5,467 bases of DNA, from contig CAZTJA010000160.1 in assembly GCA_964613745.1 (NCBI GenBank), positions 1-5,467 of the forward strand, written 5' to 3'. The first letter of the stretch is position 1; each line of letters opens with the position of its first letter. A model generated the notes under the pieces. That model was not told the DNA's origin and searched no databases. It saw only the letters and a list, made by a program, of their open reading frames with translations. Source of the stretch: CAZTJA01 sp964613745. Lineage in GTDB: Bacteria; Desulfobacterota; Desulfomonilia; Desulfomonilales; Desulfomonilaceae. Positions 1-5,467 of this stretch are shown piece after piece. Both the position numbers and the translations under genes were made by a program.

Positions 1-2419
1 TTGTGCGATTCTGTTCCAGAATGGTGTCTTGCTTCGGCAGAGGAATTGGGAGCCTTTTCAGTGCCTCAACATCGGTCCTCAATTTTTCCGGGAGTCTTAC
101 TACAATGTCAAATCTGCGATCTCCTTCAAAAACTTGTCCCACGGATTTACCACCCACAGTAATTTCGACAATATCCTGAACTTCGGAAACATTCAGACCA
201 TAGCGTGCCATTTCAGGCCGTTTTAGTTTGACGGTCAGAATAGGTAATCCTGAAACCTGTTCCACCTTGACGTGAGACGCTCCTGGGATTTTTCGAATCA
301 AATCCGCTGCATTCTCTGCGTTTCGAAGGAGCACATCCATATCATCACCGAATATCTTGACGGCCACATCACTGAAAACACCGGATAGTAAGTGATTAAA
401 TCTCATCCTTATCGGTTGGCTGAATTCAAAGTTACTGCCGAGAAGTTTTCCCGCTTCTTCTTCAATCTGCTTCATCAGTTCCGTTTTTGTTAAATTGGGA
501 TCGGGCCATTCATGTCGTGCCTTCATGACGAGCGTGTTGTCTCCTACACTCGGTGGATGTGGTTCCGTTGCTATCTCCGAAGTGCCTACACGACCGACAA
601 TATTCTCAATTTGTGGAAATTTTTCCTTGAGAGTTTTCTCTAGAATGGATTGAAGCTCAAGAGCTTGTGAAAGACTTGTTTCGGGCACCCGCATCGTATG
701 TATCGCCGCATCCCCTTCGTCGAGGGTCGGGATGAATTCACGACCCATAAATGTTGCCGCAACGGCACTGATCGTGAAGACCATTAAACCGCTTACCATC
801 ACTAATACTTTATATCTCAATGCAAATTCCAAAGATGGACGATACATTTTCTTTGTAATTTGTGTGATCAAGTTGTCTTTGTGGGAAACTTTGCTCGACA
901 GGAAAATTGCCGTTGCGGCGGGAACGAAGGTGAAGGAGAGTATTAGGGCTCCGATTAAAGCTAAGAGCACCGTTAAAGCCATAGGTGTGAACATCTTCCC
1001 TTCCACTCCGGTGAGGGCGAGTATGGGGAGATAGACAATTATGATTATGAGTTCACCGAACAGCATGGGTTTACGGACTTCCTGAGATGCCTCCCAAATC
1101 ACGTTTATTCGTTCATCTTCGCTGAGAACGCGACCTAAACTTTGCCTCGCTTCGGTGAGCTTGCGAGAGCAGTTTTCGACGATGACTACGGCACCGTCCA
1201 CAATAATTCCAAAGTCAATGGCTCCCAGGCTCATGAGATTTGCAGTTAATTTACCGGTAACCATCCCTGTTGCGGTGAAAAGCATGGATAACGGAATGAC
1301 CATGGCGGTTATGAATGCAGCTCTTATATTTCCGAGGAATATGAACAGGATAATCACAACCAGTACCGCACCTTCGGTGAGACTCTTCGTAACCGTGCGT
1401 ATGGTCTTGTCTACAAGAGTCGTGCGGTCGTAAACCGCTATGGCTACAATGCCCTCCGGTAGTGTTTTATTTATTTCCTCAAGTTTGCGGGCTGCCCTTT
1501 GAGCAACATCGCGACTGTTTTCACCCATGAGCATGAACACGGTTCCAAGGACCGTTTCTTCGCCGTTCTTCGTAGCCGCTCCAAGACGTAGTTCCTTTCC
1601 GAACTCAACATTGGCGACATCCCTTATAAATATTGGAGTGCCATGAGAGGTCTTGATGGTGATATTGCGTATATCTTCCAAGTCAGTGACCTGTCCGGGA
1701 ACTCTCACCAAGTATTGCCCGCTGCTTTTTTCAATGTATCCGGCTCCAACATTGGCATTGTTGGCTGAAAGGGCAGATGTGACGTCACCAAACGTCAATC
1801 CCTGTGAAATGAGCTTATACGGGTCAGGTGTGATGTGAAACTGCTTTTCATAACCTCCTATGGTATTGATTTCCGTTACGCCGGGTGTGTTCCTGAGCTG
1901 GGGTCGGATAATCCATTCTTGAATTGTTCGAAGATCCGTGAGCGTGTAAGGTGTTCCATCAGGTTTCTTAGCTTCAGGTAGCGCCTCCACAGTCCACGTA
2001 AATATTTCTCCCAGTCCCGTTGATATTGGACCCATCGCGGGTTCTACGGCGGGAGGCAATTTCCCTTTGATCTCCTGAATACGTTCACTTACGAGTCGTC
2101 TCGCAAAATAGATGTCCGTACCATCTTCAAAAATAATCGTTATGAGGGCGATGCCATACTGGGAGAGAGACCGAGTCTTAATCAGTTTGGGTAGACCGGC
2201 CATTCCGGTTTCTATAGGAAACGTTATTCTCTGTTCTATTTCCAATGCCGAGAGTCCAGGAGCCTGCGCACTGACTTGTACCTGGACGTTTGTAATGTCC
2301 GGAACTGCGTCTATATTTAACTTGGTCAGATTATAAATACCTAGAGCGGCCATCATCAGCGTCAAGAACAACATGATCCAACGCCGCTGTATGGAGAATT
2401 TAAGAATTTCACCTATCAT
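1..2419 (-). CDS. czcA: CzcA-type heavy-metal efflux RND pump (partial, C-terminus beyond the left edge)
   Basis: This is the inner-membrane proton-driven pump of a tripartite metal efflux system. I read 806 codons in one frame from the ATG at 2419 without a stop. Family members are about 1,020-1,050 residues long, so roughly three quarters is visible. Membrane segment 1 is at about residues 13-31, followed by a first periplasmic porter domain (about 32-335) and a membrane block (about 336-485). In that block the motif GAIDFG..VDGAVVIVEN places D402, D408 and E415 exactly where Cupriavidus CzcA has its proton-relay and transport residues. A second periplasmic half begins with EFIPTLDEGD at 561-570 and contains a GVFSDVAVKIFG motif near 680. 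The DFG-type motif is that of divalent-cation pumps, and CusA-type copper/silver pumps lack it. Exact substrate specificity is inferred. The start follows an AGGA ribosome site at 2430-2427, which overlaps the stop of the adaptor gene, so translation is probably coupled. No frameshift was seen. Confidence 0.95.
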   Translation of the reverse strand, partial: MIGEILKFSIQRRWIMLFLTLMMAALGIYNLTKLNIDAVPDITNVQVQVSAQAPGLSALEIEQRITFPIETGMAGLPKLIKTRSLSQYGIALITIIFEDGTDIYFARRLVSERIQEIKGKLPPAVEPAMGPISTGLGEIFTWTVEALPEAKKPDGTPYTLTDLRTIQEWIIRPQLRNTPGVTEINTIGGYEKQFHITPDPYKLISQGLTFGDVTSALSANNANVGAGYIEKSSGQYLVRVPGQVTDLEDIRNITIKTSHGTPIFIRDVANVEFGKELRLGAATKNGEETVLGTVFMLMGENSRDVAQRAARKLEEINKTLPEGIVAIAVYDRTTLVDKTIRTVTKSLTEGAVLVVIILFIFLGNIRAAFITAMVIPLSMLFTATGMVTGKLTANLMSLGAIDFGIIVDGAVVIVENCSRKLTEARQSLGRVLSEDERINVIWEASQEVRKPMLFGELIIIIVYLPILALTGVEGKMFTPMALTVLLALIGALILSFTFVPAATAIFLSSKVSHKDNLITQITKKMYRPSLEFALRYKVLVMVSGLMVFTISAVAATFMGREFIPTLDEGDAAIHTMRVPETSLSQALELQSILEKTLKEKFPQIENIVGRVGTSEIATEPHPPSVGDNTLVMKARHEWPDPNLTKTELMKQIEEEAGKLLGSNFEFSQPIRMRFNHLLSGVFSDVAVKIFGDDMDVLLRNAENAADLIRKIPGASHVKVEQVSGLPILTVKLKRPEMARYGLNVSEVQDIVEITVGGKSVGQVFEGDRRFDIVVRLPEKLRTDVEALKRLPIPLPKQDTILEQNRT

Positions 2420-2426
2420 GTTTCAA

Positions 2427-2430
2427 TCCT
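2427..2430 (-). promoter_or_regulatory. Ribosome binding site of the pump gene, overlapping the adaptor stop codon
   Basis: On the minus strand AGGA runs from 2430 to 2427, inside and just after the TAG stop of the adaptor gene, 7 nt before the ATG at 2419. This arrangement favours translational coupling of adaptor and pump at a fixed ratio. Confidence 0.6.
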
Positions 2431-3958
2431 AGTGTTCATGGGACATACCTGACTTGCCCATTTCCGCCTTGATTACGAAGCTGTTTTTGGTCACGTAGCG
2501 CTCGCCCTCGGTAAGACCCTTAGTTATTTCCGAGAATTGCTCATTCGATTTTCCTATGACTACGGGTCGTGCCTCGTATTGATCATCATATTGAACAAAA
2601 ACAACCGGTTTGTTCTGATGAGTCTGAATAGCTTCGTTTCGTACCACCACAGCAGGTGATGAGTTTTGTTTGACAAGTTCAACTCTTGCGAAAAGCCCCG
2701 GTCTCCATTTGCCTTCCGAGTTGGGTATAACGATGCGGGCCCTGGCTGTCCGTGTATCCTCTCCTACTAGCGGCCCCACGTAAGAAACCGTTCCAATTGC
2801 CTCAAGTCCATATGAATCCGTTCTTACCGTTGCTTTCTGATCCAAGTGCACTGCGTCTATATCCTTGGCATAAACTGTTATATCGACCCATACGGAAGCG
2901 AGATCTGCGATGACATAAATTTCAGCGTCTTCTTTTGCCCACTCACCTTGTGATAAATGTTTCCTTGTCACGACTCCATCTATGGGGGCACGAATAGAAA
3001 AATGTGTCAGAGTGCTGTCATCTTCACTTGAGAGACCCGCTAGATCCTGTTTACTAAGTCCCAGTGCCAGCAATTTCCTTCCTGCCGAACTGAGTTCTAT
3101 TTTTTCCTCCAAATAGGTCTTTTTCGCTGTGAGAAATTCTTTTTCGGCAACGGTTTTAGCTTCCCAAAGCCTTTGAATACGCTCAAAATTGTAGCTAGCC
3201 AGCTTTTCTCTTTCCAAGGCAACAAGATATCTACTTTTCGATTCACCCAAATCACGGCTGTCTATGACGGCCAGTACTTCTCCTTTACGAACCAAATCCC
3301 CAAGGTTTTTCCTAGCTTCTAAGACTACCCCCGCAACTCGTGGGATAATGTGGGACACCATATCGGCGTTGAGAGTAATTTCTCCCGGCAATTCGAGCAC
3401 CGAAATTATTTTGCCGGGACCGGCAACATCAGTTTCGAAACCCATCTTTTCCGCCAAATCGTTTGCTATGGTTATTCGGTTTTCGTACTGGGAATATTCC
3501 CAATCGTATTTTTCGCCTGCGTACTCTGCATTGATTTTGATGAAGAACGAATGAGGCTCATCTATTTCCTGTTGGCTGTACAGGAATTCACCCGTCGGAC
3601 GAAAACTCAAGGTTTCCGTCTTGTCTCCGAGACGTTCAAGCTCGACCGTTACGTTGACTTCTCTGGGATCCACAGCTTTATGATTGAACGAAGGGTAAAC
3701 TCTGAAATGGGCGGGCACACCCTTCTCATAAATGACAACCTCCAATTCGAATTCACCTTCGGTGAGAATCTTCCCTCCATGTGGACCCTGGGATGCTGAA
3801 TGATCATGTGCATGTCCTTCAGCTTCCGATCCGTGAGCATGGCCATGATTATCACCAGAGCCGGTTTGAGGTTTCTTTCCCAAGATTATGATCCCGGATA
3901 CAATGATCAGGCCAATCAATAAAACAGCTCCGATTGCTATATTTTCTTTCTTGAACAT
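2429..3958 (-). CDS. czcB: CzcB-type periplasmic adaptor (membrane fusion protein) with His-rich N-terminus
   Basis: This 509-residue adaptor links the RND pump to an outer-membrane channel. Residues 7-27 form one hydrophobic anchor with no lipobox cysteine. Residues 38-60 then hold seven histidines in HGHAHG, HAHDH and PHGG patterns, a likely periplasmic metal-binding segment. A beta-rich N-terminal domain (about 60-165) resembles that of CzcB. The barrel-sandwich (lipoyl-like) halves lie near 190-236 and 318-350, around an alpha-helical hairpin at about 237-305. A beta-barrel (about 352-430) and a membrane-proximal domain (about 435-500) follow. The protein ends in MSHEH, a second small group of metal ligands. 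The N-terminal methionines that bind copper in CusB are absent, which supports a divalent metal. The ATG at 3958 has a GGAAGAG ribosome site 8 nt upstream. The pump gene starts 9 bp after the stop. The family assignment is firm and the substrate is inferred. Confidence 0.95.
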   Translation of the reverse strand: MFKKENIAIGAVLLIGLIIVSGIIILGKKPQTGSGDNHGHAHGSEAEGHAHDHSASQGPHGGKILTEGEFELEVVIYEKGVPAHFRVYPSFNHKAVDPREVNVTVELERLGDKTETLSFRPTGEFLYSQQEIDEPHSFFIKINAEYAGEKYDWEYSQYENRITIANDLAEKMGFETDVAGPGKIISVLELPGEITLNADMVSHIIPRVAGVVLEARKNLGDLVRKGEVLAVIDSRDLGESKSRYLVALEREKLASYNFERIQRLWEAKTVAEKEFLTAKKTYLEEKIELSSAGRKLLALGLSKQDLAGLSSEDDSTLTHFSIRAPIDGVVTRKHLSQGEWAKEDAEIYVIADLASVWVDITVYAKDIDAVHLDQKATVRTDSYGLEAIGTVSYVGPLVGEDTRTARARIVIPNSEGKWRPGLFARVELVKQNSSPAVVVRNEAIQTHQNKPVVFVQYDDQYEARPVVIGKSNEQFSEITKGLTEGERYVTKNSFVIKAEMGKSGMSHEH

Positions 3959-3966
3959 TTGTTCAT

Positions 3967-3973
3967 CTCTTCC
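3967..3973 (-). promoter_or_regulatory. Ribosome binding site of the adaptor gene
   Basis: GGAAGAG on the minus strand lies 8 nt before the ATG at 3958 and decides that start. An earlier ATG at 3966 is out of frame with the adaptor and soon meets a stop. Confidence 0.6.
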
Positions 3974-4013
3974 GTTATGTCATGAGTTTTAAAGAACTCA
4001 ATCGAAGGCTCCC

Positions 4014-4046
4014 CCCTCACGTGCAACGGAAGTTGTTTTGTGAGGG
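4014..4046. other. Hairpin-forming inverted repeat between the small secreted-protein gene and the adaptor gene
   Basis: The 7-bp arms CCCTCAC (4014-4020) and GTGAGGG (4040-4046) are perfect complements. Inside them CAAC (4024-4027) pairs with GTTG (4032-4035) around a 4-nt loop. No T-run follows on either strand, so this is not a typical intrinsic terminator. It sits in the 101-bp gap upstream of the adaptor gene, where an RNA hairpin could protect or process the transcript, or attenuate it. The pairing is seen directly and the role is inferred. Confidence 0.5.
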
Positions 4047-4059
4047 AAGAGATCTTATG

Positions 4060-4302
4060 TCATCGACAAAGTCCGGGATCTCTGTTTTGATACGGAGATC
4101 TACCTTCCTCATCCGTCTCTTTCAAAAGCCTGTCCGCTTGCAACTCCAACGACTTAAACCGGTCATCACGGACTTTCTGGGCTTTTTGAACTTGGGTCCA
4201 GGTAGACCAATTATACGATCCACCACCCCGTGCCATTGCCGGACCTGTTGAGACCAGGGTTAGAATCATTGCCGGCAACATGAAAAAAAGCATCGCTCTC
4301 AT
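4060..4302 (-). CDS. Small secreted protein of unknown function, 80 residues
   Basis: I do not recognise this protein. Residues 1-24 form a typical Sec signal peptide: an Arg at position 2, a hydrophobic core, and an AMA site before RGGG. The mature part would be about 56 residues. It starts with a Gly-rich, aromatic stretch (GGGSYNWSTW), continues as a charged, probably helical segment at about 35-64, and ends with a single Cys at residue 79. It has no His cluster or CxxC pair, so metal binding is not evident. I chose the ATG at 4302 because AAGGA sits 5-6 nt upstream. The ATG at 4308 directly abuts that site and would add only two residues. The gene is 101 bp upstream of the adaptor and on the same strand, in the slot where czcC often lies, but it is not a remnant of an outer-membrane channel that I can identify. 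A periplasmic accessory role is inference from position alone. Confidence 0.6.
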   Translation of the reverse strand: MRAMLFFMLPAMILTLVSTGPAMARGGGSYNWSTWTQVQKAQKVRDDRFKSLELQADRLLKETDEEGRSPYQNRDPGLCR

Positions 4303-4361
4303 AACCATCCTTTTGGTTCAGAACGAGCTCACTGATTGGGGCACACCAGCCTCCATGAAGC

Positions 4362-4450
4362 GGAACTCGCTCTGATGATTCCAAAGTTGAATGAGGAACT
4401 CGAATTGGTGCATTTTGATCCGACGAACCGACTCGGTTGGAACTTGTTCC
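4362..4450 (-). repeat. Three phased copies of CRAGTTCC, one within a palindrome
   Basis: Read on the minus strand, CAAGTTCC begins at 4446, CGAGTTCC at 4402 and CGAGTTCC at 4369. The separations are 44 and 33 bp, both multiples of 11, so all three would face the same side of the helix. The 4446 copy is part of the 12-bp dyad GGAAC-N2-GTTCC at 4439-4450. This layout fits one full operator plus two half-sites for a dimeric regulator upstream of the gene at 4302. That role is inference, and chance is possible with so few copies. Confidence 0.35.
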
Positions 4451-4498
4451 GTCGGAGACTTAAATCAGCCAAACTCCGGGCTTTCCCAAATGCATCAA
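4405..4498. other. Nested inverted repeats, possible structured RNA or multi-arm cruciform
   Basis: An outer stem pairs 4405-4415 (TTGGTGCATTT) with 4488-4498 (AAATGCATCAA), fully on the plus-strand RNA if one G-U is allowed and with one mismatch on the minus-strand RNA. TGAT at 4416-4419 can then pair with ATCA at 4464-4467. CCGACG (4420-4425) can pair with CGTCGG (4450-4455). Inside that stem lie two perfect dyads side by side: AACCGA-N1-TCGGTT (4426-4438) and GGAAC-N2-GTTCC (4439-4450). The result is a branched fold within a leader that has no gene. It matches no riboswitch or small RNA that I know. It could act as a leader structure on the minus strand, a plus-strand antisense RNA, or a protein-binding dyad array. 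Confidence 0.4.
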
Positions 4499-4536
4499 TA
4501 ACGAGTTAAATTACAAACGCTGCTTTTATGGATAAA

Positions 4537-4989
4537 TCAAATGATGAGAACGATAGATTTGATGGAGGCCAGAACGGATGGGGGATTCGATTCTAGGTTC
4601 GTTTCATTGTTTGAGAATTTGCAACTGCGAACAGATGCAGAGAGATTTTCCAAACACGGAACTTCGGTGGGGCATTCTAAGTCTCTTCCGGAGAACACTC
4701 TCACAATTGAATGAGGCGGAAGAGCTTGTTCTTCTTGTCCCGCACTTATTCCACAACAGTGTCGAGACATTACGAAATCGGCGATACCGGATTCATATTT
4801 GTGCAGAAATTTGTGAGCTAAAGCAATAATTCTAGAGCTTGCATGTTCATGATCCAAATGATCACTGAAGCCGGCTATCTCCAAATTTTGGCAACAGCTT
4901 GTCTCCACTATATTTCCAGTGAACATGAATAGATACGAGAACAGAATGAGCCACGTTACTATTCTGTTTATGTGCGCGGATTTCAGCAA
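4537..4989 (-). CDS. Exported or membrane-anchored Cys/His-rich protein of unknown function
   Basis: I do not recognise this protein. From the TTG at 4989 it has 150 residues. A hydrophobic segment at about 10-28 could be a signal peptide or an anchor. A Cys pair follows directly (residues 32-33), then a His cluster HLDHEH (44-49), further His at 59 and 63, HCC at 77-79, and single Cys at 106, 112 and 123. The C-terminus is again hydrophobic. Such spacing suggests metal binding outside the inner membrane, in keeping with the efflux genes downstream, but that is inference. The frame stays open to an ATG at 5052. I prefer the TTG because GTGGAG lies 5 nt upstream of it, while the ATG has no clear ribosome site and lies inside the -35 element of a good promoter. 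Its place ahead of the pump genes recalls CzcI of Cupriavidus, without sequence similarity I can demonstrate. Confidence 0.6.
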   Translation of the reverse strand: MLKSAHINRIVTWLILFSYLFMFTGNIVETSCCQNLEIAGFSDHLDHEHASSRIIALAHKFLHKYESGIADFVMSRHCCGISAGQEEQALPPHSIVRVFSGRDLECPTEVPCLENLSASVRSCKFSNNETNLESNPPSVLASIKSIVLII

Positions 4990-4994
4990 TGTTG

Positions 4995-5000
4995 CTCCAC
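4995..5000 (-). promoter_or_regulatory. Ribosome binding site deciding a TTG start
   Basis: GTGGAG on the minus strand lies 5 nt before the TTG at 4989. It is the best ribosome site near the beginning of this frame and fits a leader of about 33 nt from the predicted transcription start near 5022. Confidence 0.5.
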
Positions 5001-5028
5001 GTGAAAATCCCACCAATTCCATAAAGAT

Positions 5029-5057
5029 CGTATAAGCTCGAAAACACTTCATGTCAA
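5029..5057 (-). promoter_or_regulatory. Sigma70-type promoter of the Cys/His-rich protein gene
   Basis: On the minus strand a perfect -35 box TTGACA (5057-5052) is followed after exactly 17 bp by TATACG (5034-5029), which matches four of six -10 consensus positions. Transcription would start near 5022. A perfect -35 box at ideal spacing is uncommon by chance. No MerR-type long spacer (19-20 bp) is seen, so control by a CueR/ZntR-type regulator at this promoter is unlikely. Confidence 0.6.
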
Positions 5058-5215
5058 GCGCTACGATAGTTTTTGGCAGATTTGTAGCTCCTCATGATTT
5101 TGGTGCCCGGCAGGATCTTAAGATGAAGTCACGAGGTGGTGAGAAAACAGCGAGGAATACTGCAAGGCAGAAAGTTGACATTGGTGATGAACCCTTCGGC
5201 CACCGTGAGACAAAA

Positions 5216-5467
5216 TTACAGTATGTTTTTCAATACCTTTATGAGGTGATCAGAATTATAGGGTTTCCAGACAAATCCTTTGACTAAATCATCCAAGGAT
5301 TCTTTTGTGCCGTTTTCCGGTGCGTAACCGCTGGAAATCAGAACCTTAGCGTTCGGATCTATTTTTAAAAGCTCTTTTAAGCATTGTCTGCCGTCAAGCA
5401 CCGGCATGATGAGGTCAAGAAGAACCGCAGAGATCTCGGAGTGCCGTGCAGAAAAAAGTCTTATGGC
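5216..5467 (-). CDS. Response-regulator receiver domain, C-terminal 83 residues (partial, begins beyond the right edge)
   Basis: The visible part covers the second half of a CheY-like receiver domain. The motif AVLLDLMMP supplies the phospho-accepting Asp at visible residue 18. VLISSGY supplies the conserved Ser/Thr switch position, and GFVWKPY the conserved Lys-Pro. The protein ends a few residues after the last helix, with no output domain. It is therefore either a single-domain regulator or, more likely, the C-terminal receiver of a hybrid sensor histidine kinase, a type in which the sequence SSGY followed by GF-x-x-KP is common. What it senses cannot be told from this part. It is on the same strand as the metal efflux genes, but its stop is 227 bp from the next likely start and that gene has its own promoter, so a functional link is unproven. 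Confidence 0.85.
   Translation of the reverse strand, partial: AIRLFSARHSEISAVLLDLIMPVLDGRQCLKELLKIDPNAKVLISSGYAPENGTKESLDDLVKGFVWKPYNSDHLIKVLKNIL

Larger units (their letters stand above)
4303..4536. other. Gene-free leader region of 234 bp, rich in short repeats and dyads
   Basis: I see no credible coding frame here on either strand. The region separates the Cys/His-rich protein gene from the small secreted-protein gene. It contains the nested inverted repeats at 4405-4498 and the phased CRAGTTCC repeats listed separately. I found no convincing sigma70 pair on the minus strand and no intrinsic terminator after the stop at 4537. The downstream genes may therefore be read through from the promoter near 5050, or from a promoter class I cannot recognise. 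Confidence 0.6.

Noticed and set aside
732..1433. Plus-strand open frames opposite the pump gene (for example 732-1034 and 1155-1433)
   Set aside because: They mirror conserved pump motifs on the other strand and have no independent ribosome site or domain support.
3350..3799. 149-codon open frame on the plus strand, antisense to the adaptor gene
   Set aside because: It lies wholly opposite the well-supported adaptor gene and its translation has no recognisable domain. It is a shadow of the coding strand.
4033..4128. 31-residue minus-strand frame overlapping the 3' end of the small secreted-protein gene, considered as a frameshifted extension
   Set aside because: Neither reading has recognisable homology that would show a frameshift, and the uninterrupted 80-residue frame is self-sufficient.
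4862..5047. 61-codon minus-strand frame overlapping the start of the Cys/His-rich gene
   Set aside because: It overlaps a longer frame with a signal segment and Cys/His motifs, and its start lies within the promoter.
5115..5124. Perfect 10-bp palindrome ATCTTAAGAT upstream of the promoter
   Set aside because: It is a single short copy about 58 bp upstream of the -35 box with no second site. This is compatible with chance.
5092..5181. Minus-strand 29-residue frame with a hydrophobic N-terminus in the gap before the promoter
   Set aside because: It has no clear ribosome site, is very short and has no supporting motif. It is probably chance.
5186..5215. Possible terminator after the receiver domain gene
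   Set aside because: Only a few GGTG/CACC bases can pair, with a long loop and no T-run after the stem, so it is not an intrinsic terminator.
5051..5287. 78-codon plus-strand frame spanning the gap and the end of the receiver domain gene
   Set aside because: It runs opposite the conserved KPY end of the receiver domain and across a promoter, and shows no domain.

Overview
The window comes from a Gram-negative bacterium with a mid-range GC content (mid-40s percent by eye). It carries a heavy-metal efflux locus, and every gene I can support is on the minus strand, so the locus reads from right to left. An inner-membrane RND pump with a periplasmic adaptor only makes sense in a two-membrane cell. 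The phylum cannot be fixed from this sequence. The style of the receiver domain at the right edge resembles hybrid sensor kinases common in Desulfobacterota-like bacteria, but that is only a hint.

Layout, in the direction of transcription: (1) 5467-5216, the last 83 residues of a response-regulator receiver domain, probably the tail of a hybrid sensor kinase; (2) 5215-5058, a gap ending in a well-formed sigma70-type promoter (TTGACA, 17 bp, TATACG); (3) 4989-4537, an unrecognised exported or membrane-anchored protein with paired cysteines and a His cluster, probably starting at a TTG codon; (4) 4536-4303, a gene-free leader of about 230 bp, rich in inverted repeats and in helically phased short repeats; (5) 4302-4060, an unrecognised 80-residue secreted protein; (6) a 101-bp gap with a strong hairpin; (7) 3958-2429, a CzcB-type periplasmic adaptor with a His-rich N-terminus; (8) 2419 to the left edge, the first 806 residues of a CzcA-type RND pump, joined to the adaptor gene by a 9-bp gap.

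The adaptor and pump form the core of a tripartite export system that moves divalent metal ions (Zn, Co, Cd or Ni class) out of the periplasm or cytoplasm. The pump has the Asp/Asp/Glu set at 402, 408 and 415, the same positions as in Cupriavidus CzcA. The adaptor carries His rather than Met ligands, which argues against a Cu(I)/Ag(I) Cus system. No outer-membrane factor (CzcC/TolC type) is present in the window, so it must lie beyond the left edge or elsewhere. The two small exported proteins upstream are the least understood part. By position and composition they could be periplasmic metal-binding accessory or sensing proteins, but neither was recognised and their roles are inference.
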